Part shown: positions 30,469-38,850 of the stretch, one piece after another
Position numbering within the stretch: position 1 is the first letter of the stretch
Layout of the letters: the number at the start of each line of letters is the position of its first letter
NCBI RefSeq assembly: GCF_030651915.1
Contig: NZ_JAUSBV010000005.1
Coordinates: forward strand, 124,001 to 188,000
Source: Parvibaculum sp.
GTDB lineage: Bacteria; Pseudomonadota; Alphaproteobacteria; Parvibaculales; Parvibaculaceae
Direction of reading: 5' to 3'
DNA length: 64,000 nt
Notes under the pieces: generated by a model
Told to the model about the DNA's origin: nothing
Database searches by the model: none
Seen by the model: only the letters and a program-made list of their open reading frames with translations
Position numbers and translations under genes: made by a program

Positions 30469-30498
30469 CCCATACCCACCCGAAAGGGTGGGTATGGG
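30469..30498. repeat. perfect 13-bp hairpin with GAAA/TTTC loop
   Basis: cccatacccaccc (30469-30481) and gggtgggtatggg (30486-30498) are perfect inverse copies separated by gaaa. On the plus strand this gives a GNRA tetraloop, a very stable fold. It lies just past the stop of the TonB-family gene (minus strand). There is no T-tract, so it may block 3' exonucleases, act as a factor-assisted terminator or be a small dispersed repeat. Confidence 0.6.
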
Positions 30499-30535
30499 CA
30501 TGGCACAAAGCGAATCTCAACGGGCAGGTTTGACG

Positions 30536-31306
30536 CTAATTTTCCGGTTCCGCAGCGGTGAGGGTCAGTTCCAAGGGCACGACGTCTGCCGGATAGCCAG
30601 TCGGAAAAGGAAGAAGCTGCCGGCTCTGCCGGATTGCCTCGATGAAAGCGCCATCAAGCCGGGGATTGCCGCTGGATCGAACCATCTTCGCATCGAGCAA
30701 CACGCCGGATCTGTGCACAAGCAGCATGAAATCCGCCGTGCCCCTCAAGCCCGTGATTTCATTCAGATCGACCTTGCTCGTGATCAGTGCTTTCAGCTTA
30801 TTGAGATAGGCGTCGCCACCGCTGGCGCTGCTGGTCGTGGTGGATGGCGCGGGCGCCGAATAGCTGCGCTCCACGGTGCGGGCCCAGTCCGGGATGTCCA
30901 ATCTGCCGGTTTCTTCTTTCCTTTCAACGGGTTGTGGTTCGGGCTCCGGTTCGGCGGGCGGGGCTTCGTCGGTCTCGTCAGGGCCGGGGACTGTTTCGGC
31001 CTCGCCGCCCGAACGCGTAAAGGTCCGTGGCTGCAAGGGTTTTTCCTCCTCGGCCGGGGCCTCTTCCGGCGCCGGCGGCGGCGGGGCCTCTTCCTCGGTG
31101 ACCAGCTCGACGGTGATGGCGGGCGGATCGGCGGCCGGGTTCGGCGCCGGATTTGTCAATAAAAACGGGAGGATAAGGGCAAGGTTCAAGAGCAGCGCCA
31201 GGGCCAGCGCGATGACGAATTCGCTCCAGCGGCGCGGGCGCGGCGGCGGCGGCGGCACGACATGGAAGCTCGCGGCCGGGCTTGTGCTCATCGTGGTTAC
31301 AACCAT
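30536..31306 (-). CDS. TonB-family protein
   Basis: The 256-aa protein has a short basic N-terminus with PPPPPRPRR, one membrane helix (FVIALALALLLNLALILPFL), and a long periplasmic stretch rich in Pro, Glu and Ala. The C-terminal TonB-like domain contains VHRSGVLLDAKMVRSSGNPR and LDGAFIEAIRQSRQLLPFPT. Such proteins relay inner-membrane energy to outer-membrane receptors, but no ExbB/ExbD or receptor is nearby. ATG 31291 (MSTSPAAS) is an alternative start. Confidence 0.85.
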   Translation of the reverse strand: MVVTTMSTSPAASFHVVPPPPPRPRRWSEFVIALALALLLNLALILPFLLTNPAPNPAADPPAITVELVTEEEAPPPPAPEEAPAEEEKPLQPRTFTRSGGEAETVPGPDETDEAPPAEPEPEPQPVERKEETGRLDIPDWARTVERSYSAPAPSTTTSSASGGDAYLNKLKALITSKVDLNEITGLRGTADFMLLVHRSGVLLDAKMVRSSGNPRLDGAFIEAIRQSRQLLPFPTGYPADVVPLELTLTAAEPEN

Positions 31307-31339
31307 TTCCGGCCGGTTTTCCGCTCTTTTTTTACCTCA

Positions 31340-31366
31340 CCCGCCGGCACACATGACGCCGGCGGG
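31340..31366. repeat. 9-bp inverted repeat
   Basis: cccgccggc (31340-31348) and gccggcggg (31358-31366) form a perfect stem around a 9-nt loop. The adjacent T-run at 31326-31333 lies on the wrong side for a terminator of either flanking minus-strand gene. Its role is unknown. Confidence 0.4.
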
Positions 31367-31417
31367 AGCGGGCGAGCATAACAAGGCACAGCAGCAAAGA
31401 CAGCCGTACCCCCCCCT

Positions 31418-31450
31418 CTGTCACGGAACTGTCAAAAAACTGTCACAAAT
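31418..31450 (+). promoter_or_regulatory. pho-box-like triple CTGTCA repeat
   Basis: Three units start at 31418, 31429 and 31440, each beginning CTGTCA and exactly 11 bp apart: CTGTCACGGAA, CTGTCAAAAAA, CTGTCACAAAT. That spacing and core match the PhoB-binding pho box (CTGTCAT repeats every 11 bp). It overlaps the region just past the carbamate kinase stop, 112 bp before the TonB-family start. On the plus strand it points away from that gene, so the regulated promoter is not obvious. Binding is an inference. Confidence 0.55.
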
Positions 31451-31455
31451 GACGA

Positions 31456-32367
31456 TCAGGGGTCGATGCGCGTGCCCGCTTCGCCGGCCAGCACGGCGCC
31501 GGCATCGTCGAGATTGCCGATCAGGGCCGGGTGGCCGGTCTCGAGCGCGAAGCGTCGGACGGCCTCGATCTTCGGCCGCATCGAACCCGCCGCGAAATCC
31601 GCGGGGTCGAGGGTGCGGGCCGACACGGAACTCAGCCGGCGCTGGGTGGGCCTGCCCCAATCGGCCTGGACGCCGTCGACATCGGTCAGGATCAGCAGAC
31701 GCTCGGCGCCGAGTTCGATGGCCAGCAGACAGGCGGCGAGGTCCTTGTCGATGACGGCCTCGACGCCCTCGGGCGCGCCGCCGGCGCCGGCTTTGACCGG
31801 GATGCCGCCGCCGCCGGCGCAGATCACCAGACAGTTCCACTCAATCAGTCTACGGATGGTTTCGATCTCGACAATGCCGTGAGGTGCCGGCGAGGCGACG
31901 ACGCGGCGCCAGACTTTTCCATTTGGGCCGTCGGGCGCCACCGTCCAGCCACGTTCGGCGGCCAGCGCCTTGGCGGTCGCCTCGTCATAGAGCGGGCCGA
32001 TCGGTTTCGACGGCGCGGCAAAGGCAGGGTCTGCCGGATCGACCAGGGTCTGGGTCAGGAGCGTCGCGATTTCCCTTTCCGGCAGGGCACGGCGCATCGC
32101 CTCCTCGATCACATAGCCGATCATGCCCTGCGATTCCGCGCCCAGCACGTCGAGCGGATAAGGCGGCGCCTCCTTGTAGGCATCGGCTTCGAGCGCCAGC
32201 AGGCCGACCTGCGGGCCGTTGCCGTGCACCAGCACCATTTCGTGTTCGCGGGCGATGGCGGCCAGCGCCTCGGCGGCCTTCCCGATGTTGCGGCGCTGAT
32301 TGGCGATGCTCAGCGCCTCGCCGCGTTTCAGCAGGGCGTTTCCGCCAATGGCGACCAGCACGCGCAT
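31456..32367 (-). CDS. arcC: carbamate kinase
   Basis: The enzyme transfers the phosphate of carbamoyl phosphate to ADP, yielding ATP, ammonia and CO2. The 303-aa protein has MRVLVAIGGNALLKRGE at the start, VLVHGNGPQVGLLALEADAY, VICAGGGGIPVKAGAGG and ERLLILTDVDGV, all family signatures. It begins 4 bp after agmatine deiminase. With the carbamoyltransferase and transporter it forms an agmatine deiminase pathway that makes ATP (the role called AguC). It ends beside the pho-box-like repeat. Confidence 0.95.
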   Translation of the reverse strand: MRVLVAIGGNALLKRGEALSIANQRRNIGKAAEALAAIAREHEMVLVHGNGPQVGLLALEADAYKEAPPYPLDVLGAESQGMIGYVIEEAMRRALPEREIATLLTQTLVDPADPAFAAPSKPIGPLYDEATAKALAAERGWTVAPDGPNGKVWRRVVASPAPHGIVEIETIRRLIEWNCLVICAGGGGIPVKAGAGGAPEGVEAVIDKDLAACLLAIELGAERLLILTDVDGVQADWGRPTQRRLSSVSARTLDPADFAAGSMRPKIEAVRRFALETGHPALIGNLDDAGAVLAGEAGTRIDP

Positions 32368-32371
32368 CGGA

Positions 32372-33481
32372 TCAGGCCCTCGACATCCGCGGCGCGGGCT
32401 GCTGCTGGGTGATGCAATGGATGTTGCCGCCCCCCAGCAGGATTTCGCGCGCCGGGACCGGCAGCACCTTGCGGTCCGGAAAGAGGGTTTCCAGCTTCGC
32501 CGCCGCCTCGCCGTCGCGCGGATCGCCGAAGGCCGGCATCGCGATCACGCCATTGGCGATGTAGAAATTGACATAGGAGGCAGCCAGACGCGCACCGGCG
32601 CGGCGCGGCTGCGTGCCCTCGACCGCATCGACGCCGCGACTTTCCTCTTCGGAGATGTACAAGGGGCCCGGCTGGTGCAGCTTGTGAATCTCGAAGCGGC
32701 GGCCGCGCGCATCGGTGGCGGCGGAGAGGCGCTCGAAGGCGTCGCGGGAGATTTCGTATTGCGGATCGCTCTTGTCGTCGGTCCATGTCAGGGCGACGAC
32801 GCCCGGCCGCACGAAACAGCAGAGATTGTCGATATGGCCGCTGGTTTCATCATCGACCACGCCGAGGCCGAGCCAGACCGTTTTCTCGACGGCGAGATAG
32901 CCGGCGAGCGCATGTTCGATTTCCTCGCGGGCGAGACCGGGATTGCGGTTCGGGTTGAGCAGGCATTCCTCGGTGGTCAGCAGCGTACCTTCGCCATCGA
33001 CATGAATGGAGCCGCCTTCAAGCACGATCGGCGCGCGGTAACGGTCGACGCGCTCGATCTCGGCGACCTTGGACGCCACCAGGTCGTCCTGGTCCCAGGG
33101 GAAATAGAGGCCGCCATCGAGCCCGCCCCAGGCATTGAAGATCCAGTCGACGGCGCGCAGCGCGCCGCCTTCATCGACAACAAAGGTCGGACCGCAATCG
33201 CGCATCCAGGCGTCGTTGTTCGACAGTTCGACGACGCGGACCTGCGGCGTAAGCATGGCACGCGCATTGGCGAATTGCCGCGGCGAGGCGCCGACCGTGA
33301 CCGGCTCGCCCTGCGCGATGGCCGCGGCCACGGCCACAAAGGCGTGCTGCGCCGGTTTCGCGCCGAGACGCCAGTTGTCCGGCCTTTCGGGCCAGAGCAT
33401 CCATGTACCGGCATGGGGCTCGAATTCAGCGGGCATGCGAAAGCCATCCGCCTTCGGCGTTGTCGTCAGCAATCGCACCAT
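32372..33481 (-). CDS. aguA: agmatine deiminase
   Basis: AguA hydrolyses agmatine to N-carbamoylputrescine and ammonia. The 369-aa protein opens with [20 protein letters not shown], contains [20 protein letters not shown] (substrate Asp), and [20 protein letters not shown]-type text read here as [20 protein letters not shown]. The nucleophile C356 lies in [13 protein letters not shown] at the C-terminus. The start 33481 has ggagag upstream. It lies between the APC transporter and carbamate kinase, so the genes work together on agmatine. Confidence 0.96.
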   Translation of the reverse strand: MVRLLTTTPKADGFRMPAEFEPHAGTWMLWPERPDNWRLGAKPAQHAFVAVAAAIAQGEPVTVGASPRQFANARAMLTPQVRVVELSNNDAWMRDCGPTFVVDEGGALRAVDWIFNAWGGLDGGLYFPWDQDDLVASKVAEIERVDRYRAPIVLEGGSIHVDGEGTLLTTEECLLNPNRNPGLAREEIEHALAGYLAVEKTVWLGLGVVDDETSGHIDNLCCFVRPGVVALTWTDDKSDPQYEISRDAFERLSAATDARGRRFEIHKLHQPGPLYISEEESRGVDAVEGTQPRRAGARLAASYVNFYIANGVIAMPAFGDPRDGEAAAKLETLFPDRKVLPVPAREILLGGGNIHCITQQQPAPRMSRA

Positions 33482-33535
33482 CACACTCTCCAGCAAGGGT
33501 ATGGACGGCGGCATGCTGGGCCGCCGCCCGTCCGG

Positions 33536-34936
33536 TCAGCCCTGCGCGCCGCCCCGGCCCGCAAGACGGACCAGGATTTCGCCGATCAGCAACGTAATGG
33601 CAACGCCGATCACGATCGAGACCGCATAGGTCGGATCGAATTCCCCGGGCGTGTAGATGAAGAAGACGATCGCCTGGACAATGAAGGCCATGCAGAGCCC
33701 GACAAAGACCAGCGCCCCGCCCTTGCCGCCCGGCACCCGATAGGGACGCGGCCGATCCGCGTCGATGCTGCGCAGTTTCAGGAAGGCCATGAACATCGCC
33801 AGATAGGGCAGCAGGAAGATGATCGAGGAGAAGGCGAAGAGCGTCCAGAAGAGGTCTTCGGCATCGACCGCCAGCAGACCGTAGATGACGATCACCACGG
33901 TTGTGACGATGCCCGTCACGATGGCCGCATTGGCCGGCGTCCGGTGCTCGGGATGAAGGCGCGCAAACATCGACGGCAGGTTGCCGTCGAGGGCCGCTTC
34001 GGCGGCCGAGCGGTTGGCGCCCATCGTCCATGTGACCATGTTGGCGACGAAGGAATAAAGCGCCATCAGGCCCAGCAGAATGACGAATGTGCCGGCCATG
34101 CCACCTTCGCCCAGCAGTACGCGCAGCGTGTCGACAATGCCGCTGACAAGATTGATGTCGTCGAGCGGGAGCGCGATCAGGATGCCGATGGTGGCGAAGA
34201 GATAGAAGGCCGCAATCAGGATACCGGAGACGGCAATCGTCAGCGGCACGTCGCGGGCCGGATTTTTCATCTCGGCGCTCGCCCCCGACATCAGTTCGAA
34301 GCCCATGAAGTTGTAGACAATGACCGGCAGGAAGGCGAGCGTGACACCCCAGCTCGGCGTCATGCTGGCGAAGGTCAACTCGTTGGCAACGCCGTGATTG
34401 CTCGCATAGACGAAGCCGCCGATGCCGATGACCAGCATGATGGCGACCTTGAAGATGGCGCCGATATTGGGCACCCATTTGCCGACATCGAGGCGGACAA
34501 TGTTGATCCAGACCGTCAGCCATGTCAGCGCGACAGCAATGGCGATCTGTGTCCAGAGGCCGAGATCGGGCATGAAGAGGGCGGCGAAAATGCCGGCGAA
34601 GAGGATAAAGACCGATGGCTGCCAGAGCGCAACGTTGATCCACCAGAGCCAGGCCGTGCGGCCGCCCCAGCGCGCGCCATAGGCGCGCCGGACCCAGGCA
34701 TAGATACCGCCCTGATCGGGGTAGGTGCTGCCCAGTTCGGCCGTAATGAGGCCGTAGGGCACAAAGAAGAAGATCATCGTGAAGATCCACCAGAAGACGG
34801 CCTGCGGGCCGATGGCGGCAGATGCCGCCAGCTGGTCGATCACGAGAATGGCGCAGACCGTGAACAACGTCAGGTCCAATCCCCGCATGACTTTCTTGTA
34901 GCCGCGCGGATTTGCGGCTGCCGATGTATCGGTCAT
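33536..34936 (-). CDS. APC-family amino acid/polyamine transporter (probable agmatine-putrescine antiporter)
   Basis: A 466-aa integral membrane protein with about 12 helices. It has the APC-superfamily sequence ELGSTYPDQGGIYAWVRRAY near helix 2, and FMGFELMSGASAEMKNPARD near helix 6, where substrate specificity is set. Because it lies between the carbamoyltransferase and agmatine deiminase genes, exchange of agmatine for putrescine (AguD role) is the likely job. Glutamate or another amino acid cannot be excluded. It belongs to the minus-strand operon of four agmatine genes. Confidence 0.88.
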   Translation of the reverse strand: MTDTSAAANPRGYKKVMRGLDLTLFTVCAILVIDQLAASAAIGPQAVFWWIFTMIFFFVPYGLITAELGSTYPDQGGIYAWVRRAYGARWGGRTAWLWWINVALWQPSVFILFAGIFAALFMPDLGLWTQIAIAVALTWLTVWINIVRLDVGKWVPNIGAIFKVAIMLVIGIGGFVYASNHGVANELTFASMTPSWGVTLAFLPVIVYNFMGFELMSGASAEMKNPARDVPLTIAVSGILIAAFYLFATIGILIALPLDDINLVSGIVDTLRVLLGEGGMAGTFVILLGLMALYSFVANMVTWTMGANRSAAEAALDGNLPSMFARLHPEHRTPANAAIVTGIVTTVVIVIYGLLAVDAEDLFWTLFAFSSIIFLLPYLAMFMAFLKLRSIDADRPRPYRVPGGKGGALVFVGLCMAFIVQAIVFFIYTPGEFDPTYAVSIVIGVAITLLIGEILVRLAGRGGAQG

Positions 34937-35004
34937 CTGTATTCTCCCCGGTTGAGTAAAACCCGTTACTCACGGCAAGAGACGCGCCGCGCCATCACGC
35001 AAGG

Positions 35005-36015
35005 TCACATGAAATCCGACAGAAAATCCTCCGCAATGCCCCGATGGCGCGCCAGCAACGCGTCCGACGGCCGTTTCAGACGCGGATAGACGAACCAGAC
35101 CAGCAGCGCCTTTTCGGTGTGCAGGCGGTTTTCGGACTGGTCGAGAATGATCGATTGCGGACCGTCCATGACTTCGTCGGTCGCCTCGACGCCACGCGAC
35201 GCAGGCAAGCAGTGCATGAAGCGCGCGGCCGGCGGCGCCTTCGCCATCAGTGCCGCATTGACCTGGAATTTCGGCATGAAAGCCACGCGGCGCTCCGGCA
35301 CCTCGTCTTCCTGCCCGATCCACCACCAGAGGTCGGTGTAGATGAAATCGGCATCGGCGACGGCGGCAGTCGGATCCTCGGTGAAGGCGATGGCGCCGCC
35401 CGACTCGGCGCAAGCTTCGCGGGCGGCGGCGCGATTGGCTTCCGATATCTGGTATTTCGCCGGTGCGGCCTGCGTGAACGACATGCCGAGCCGGGCGCAG
35501 ATGAACATCAGCGAGCTGCAGACATTGGTCGCGTCGCCGACAAAGACCAGCTTCAGGTCTTCAAGCTTCTTCCCCTTCGGCGCATGCTCGGTCATCGTGA
35601 AGGCGTCGCAGAGCACCTGGGTCGGGTGATTGAAATCCGTCAGGCCGTTGATGACGGGGACAGTCGCGTATTTCGCCAGATCAAGCACGGTCTGATGTTT
35701 CAGGGTGCGCGCCTCGATGACATCGACCATGCGCGAGACGACACGGGCGGTATCGGCGATCGACTCGCGGGCACCAAGATGGATTTCTCCGGGACGGAGG
35801 TAAAGCGCATGGCCGCCCAGCTTGGTCATGGCCACCTCGAAGGACACGCGCGTGCGGGTGGACGGCTCCTCGAAGATCATGCCAAGCGAGGCGCCCTGCA
35901 AAAGCCGCGGACATGCCCCATCCTTGTCGGCTCGCTTCAGCATGGCCGTCAGTTCCATCATCCGAAGGAGCTCTTCCTTCGGGAAATCGAGGATATGAAC
36001 GAAATGACGCAACAT
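35005..36015 (-). CDS. ptcA: putrescine carbamoyltransferase
   Basis: The enzyme phosphorolyses N-carbamoylputrescine to putrescine and carbamoyl phosphate. The 336-aa protein has the carbamoyl-phosphate motif STRTR (52-56), HPTQ (130-133) and HCLPA (C269). Text such as GKKLEDLKLVFVGDATNVC and LPASRGVEATDEVMDG follows the putrescine enzyme of Enterococcus closely. The ornithine-binding SMG of ornithine transcarbamylases (DxWxSMG) is replaced by WWWIG at 230-234 after D228, which argues against ornithine. Location beside aguA and arcC supports putrescine. It is the first gene of the operon, divergent from aguB. Confidence 0.86.
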   Translation of the reverse strand: MLRHFVHILDFPKEELLRMMELTAMLKRADKDGACPRLLQGASLGMIFEEPSTRTRVSFEVAMTKLGGHALYLRPGEIHLGARESIADTARVVSRMVDVIEARTLKHQTVLDLAKYATVPVINGLTDFNHPTQVLCDAFTMTEHAPKGKKLEDLKLVFVGDATNVCSSLMFICARLGMSFTQAAPAKYQISEANRAAAREACAESGGAIAFTEDPTAAVADADFIYTDLWWWIGQEDEVPERRVAFMPKFQVNAALMAKAPPAARFMHCLPASRGVEATDEVMDGPQSIILDQSENRLHTEKALLVWFVYPRLKRPSDALLARHRGIAEDFLSDFM

Positions 36016-36246
36016 TGGCCAAGCCCCCCTTTACCCGCCATCCTTTCGGCAGGAATATCGCCTCAAGCCCGCAACGAGTTCGCCTAAGGTGATTAGAAGC
36101 CTCGTGGCACCCCGGTTCAAGAGCCGGCGAGGTGGCAAATCGAAGCGAGACGAACAAAACGCCGTCCTTGCGCCATCATGGCACAAGATCACCGACCCCG
36201 CCCACCTGCGGTTCATCGTAACGACACCAATTGCCGGAGTTTCCGT

Positions 36247-37119
36247 ATGACCGAGATCACCGTTGCCGCCACGCAAATGGCCTGCGGCACCGACCGCGAC
36301 GAGAACATCGCGCGGGCCGAAAAGCTGGTGCGGGCGGCGGCCGAAAAAGGCGCACAGGTGATCCTGCTGCAGGAGCTTTTCGAGACACCTTATTTCTGCA
36401 AGGACACCGAACCGGAGCTGATGCATCTGGCGACACCTGTCGCCGACAATCCGGCCGTGCATCATTTTCGCGCGCTGTCGGCGCAATACAAGGCGGTCCT
36501 TCCCATCTCGATCTATGAGCGCGCCAACAACGCACAATATAATTCACTGGTGATGATCGATAGCGGCGAAATTCTCGGTATCTATCGCAAGTCGCACATT
36601 CCCGACGGGCCGGGCTATCGCGAGAAATATTATTTCAGCCCGGGCGATACCGGTTTTCACGTCTGGAACACCAGCGCCGGTCGCATTGGTGCGGCGATCT
36701 GCTGGGACCAGTGGTTTCCCGAGACCGCGCGTGTTCTCGCCCTCAAGGGCGCCGACGTCATTCTATATCCGACCGCCATCGGTTCGGAGCCGCATGACGA
36801 GACGATCCATTCGCGCGACCACTGGCAACGCACGATGCAGGGGCATTCGGCGGCCAATCTGGTGCCGGTCGTTGCCTCGAACCGGGTGGGCCGCGAGGAA
36901 GGAACGAGCTGCGCCATCACCTTCTACGGCTCGTCCTTCATCACCGATGCGACGGGAGAGAAAGTCGCCGAAGCGGACGAGCGGGACGAGGCCGTTCTCA
37001 CCGCCACATTCGACATCGAGAAGAACCGCCGGCAACGCGTCAACTGGGGCGTCTTCCGCGACCGGCGGCCGGAGCTTTACAGCGATATTCTGACTCTGGA
37101 CGGGACGCCGCGACGGTAG
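36247..37119 (+). CDS. aguB: N-carbamoylputrescine amidase
   Basis: A nitrilase-superfamily hydrolase that converts N-carbamoylputrescine to putrescine, CO2 and ammonia. The 290-aa protein has the catalytic triad E43 (QELFETPYF), K115 (YRKSHIPDG) and C152 (ICWDQWFPE). The strings ICWDQWFPETARVLALKGAD and PTAIGSEPHDE are specific to AguB. The start is ATG 36247, after ccggag. It faces away from ptcA across a 231-bp region that must hold both promoters. The same substrate is also used by PtcA, an unusual redundancy. Confidence 0.95.
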   Translation: MTEITVAATQMACGTDRDENIARAEKLVRAAAEKGAQVILLQELFETPYFCKDTEPELMHLATPVADNPAVHHFRALSAQYKAVLPISIYERANNAQYNSLVMIDSGEILGIYRKSHIPDGPGYREKYYFSPGDTGFHVWNTSAGRIGAAICWDQWFPETARVLALKGADVILYPTAIGSEPHDETIHSRDHWQRTMQGHSAANLVPVVASNRVGREEGTSCAITFYGSSFITDATGEKVAEADERDEAVLTATFDIEKNRRQRVNWGVFRDRRPELYSDILTLDGTPRR

Positions 37120-37180
37120 GGCCGGTGCGCATGAAAACCGCTGCGCCGTTGCCATTCGCGAGGGAGAACGGTGCAAAGAC

Positions 37181-37303
37181 CTACTGCGCCGCGCAGCCGC
37201 CATCGACGGCCAGCGCATGGCTGGCGGCCGAAGCCGGCCTTGCACAGACGGCCTCCGAGACGGCGCCTGGCATGTCATCGGCAGCGCTCAAGGACCCGAA
37301 AAG
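37181..37303 (-). pseudogene. possible SDR C-terminal remnant
   Basis: In the 375-bp gap before the DUF1329 gene, one minus-strand frame ends SHALAVDGGCAAQ and a stop. That is how many short-chain dehydrogenases end (GxALAVDGGxxAQ). The preceding 25 codons resemble the family only loosely and no Rossmann fold or active-site segment is present. It is either a decayed fragment or chance. The rest of 37120-37494 shows nothing I can support. Confidence 0.28.
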
Positions 37304-37494
37304 CAATTCCAAAACATGCGGCGTGCCGAGATCACCCCCGATATAGACGCAATTTGCAGGCAAGTTGACAATTGCGGCTTTGTCGCTTGCCGGGGCAGAC
37401 GATACGCTTCGTGCAACTGACCAATTGTCATTACAGGCAATCGGCAAAAAACTCGCCGCAGCGAAACCGACGGCGGGAACAGGGAGAAAGCAGC

Positions 37495-38850
37495 ATGAAG
37501 ACCAACAAGGCATCGTGCCTCGTCCTTGCCATGACATTTTCCGCCCTGATGGCGGGCGCCACCAGTGCCGACCCGGCGCGGCTCGGGGCCGATCTGACGC
37601 CGATGGGCGCCGAACGCGCCGGCAATGCGGCCGGCACGATCCCCGAATGGACGGGCGGCATCGCGACGCCGCCAGCCGGCTATGTGGCCGGGCAGAAGCA
37701 TGTCGATCCCTTCGCCGGCGATGCGGTCCTCTACACGGTGGATGCGGGCAACATGGAACAGCATGCCGCCCATCTGACCGAGGGCCAGAAGGCGATGATG
37801 CGGGCGCATGCGACCTACAAGCTAAACGTCTATCCGGCCCGGCGCTCTTGCGCCTATCCGCAGGCCGTTTACGACGCGGTGAAGCACAATGCCGCCAACG
37901 CGCAGCTTGTCGCCGACGGCAACAGCGTCGAGGGCGCGCGAATGGCCTCGCCCTTCCCTGTTCCGACCGAGGCCAAACAAATCATCTGGAACCACATTCT
38001 CGGCTATCGCGGGCACAAGAGCACGATGCATGTGGCGGCGGCCGCGCCAAGCAGCGGCGGCAACTACACGATCGTTCAGAGCTTCGACCGGCGCATCGTC
38101 AGCTACACCGATCCGGCGCTCGGCGATATCGGCGAGCTCAACAACGTCGAATCGAAGTGGATCCGCGTCAACTCCGCGCCGGCGCAACTGGCCGGGGCGG
38201 CCTTCCTGTTTCACAACACAATCAACCAGAAGCAGCAGGAACGTTTCGGCTGGCTCTACAGCCCGCAGAACCGCCGGGTCGTCGCGGCCAGCCGCAGCGC
38301 TTATGACAGCCCCATTCCGGGTACGGACAATTTGCGCTTCAGCGACATGCAGTTCATGTATAACGGCGCGCCCGACCTTTACGACTGGACGCTCAAGGGC
38401 AAGCGCGAAATCCTGACGCCCTACAACACCTACAAGCTGAGTTCGGGCGACTTCAGTTATGCTGATATCCTGCAGGCGGGCCACCTCAATCCGGAAGCGG
38501 TGCGCTATGAACTGCATCGCGTGTGGGTGCTCGATGGACGGCTGAAGGACGGGCAGCGCCACGCCTTCCACCGGCGGACACTCTATGTCGATGAAGACAC
38601 GTGGATGATCGTGCAGACCGACCTCTACGGCGCCGACGGCGCGGTGACGCGGGCGCAGGAAGCCCATGTGCAGAACTATTACGAGGTGCCGTTCTGCGCG
38701 ATGGATACCGAGATCGCCTATGATTTCGCCAGTGGGCGCTATCATGTGCAGGGGTTGAAGGCGCAAGAAGCCGCGCCTGACTATCATGCCGATACGCTGA
38801 AGGACGACGACTTCACACCCGCCGGGCTTCGACGCCTGGTGGTGCGCTAG
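37495..38850 (+). CDS. DUF1329 domain-containing exported protein
   Basis: The 451-aa protein has a signal peptide (MKTNKASCLVLAMTFSALMA, cleavage near TSA). It then has the typical DUF1329 opening ARLGADLTPMGAERAGNAAGTIPEWTGG (read in two parts) and a later YNTYKLSSGDFSYADILQAG. DUF1329 proteins have a LolB-like lipid-binding fold and are often found with RND exporters or hydrocarbon-use genes. The start at 37495 follows agggagaaag. The gene is convergent with, and overlaps by a few bases, the formylglycine-generating enzyme gene. Confidence 0.88.
   Translation: MKTNKASCLVLAMTFSALMAGATSADPARLGADLTPMGAERAGNAAGTIPEWTGGIATPPAGYVAGQKHVDPFAGDAVLYTVDAGNMEQHAAHLTEGQKAMMRAHATYKLNVYPARRSCAYPQAVYDAVKHNAANAQLVADGNSVEGARMASPFPVPTEAKQIIWNHILGYRGHKSTMHVAAAAPSSGGNYTIVQSFDRRIVSYTDPALGDIGELNNVESKWIRVNSAPAQLAGAAFLFHNTINQKQQERFGWLYSPQNRRVVAASRSAYDSPIPGTDNLRFSDMQFMYNGAPDLYDWTLKGKREILTPYNTYKLSSGDFSYADILQAGHLNPEAVRYELHRVWVLDGRLKDGQRHAFHRRTLYVDEDTWMIVQTDLYGADGAVTRAQEAHVQNYYEVPFCAMDTEIAYDFASGRYHVQGLKAQEAAPDYHADTLKDDDFTPAGLRRLVVR

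Noticed and set aside
31340-31366. G+C-rich hairpin as terminator of carbamate kinase
   Set aside because: The T-run is on the plus strand before the stem, so on the minus strand the stem would be followed by A residues.
32300-35089. 929-codon open frame on the plus strand antisense to the agmatine genes
   Set aside because: It mirrors aguA, the transporter and ptcA codon by codon and encodes only Arg/His/Asp/Gln-rich text with no known motif. It is an effect of high G+C third positions.
35005-36015. calling the carbamoyltransferase argF (ornithine)
   Set aside because: The SMG ornithine loop is missing and the gene sits inside the agmatine cluster.
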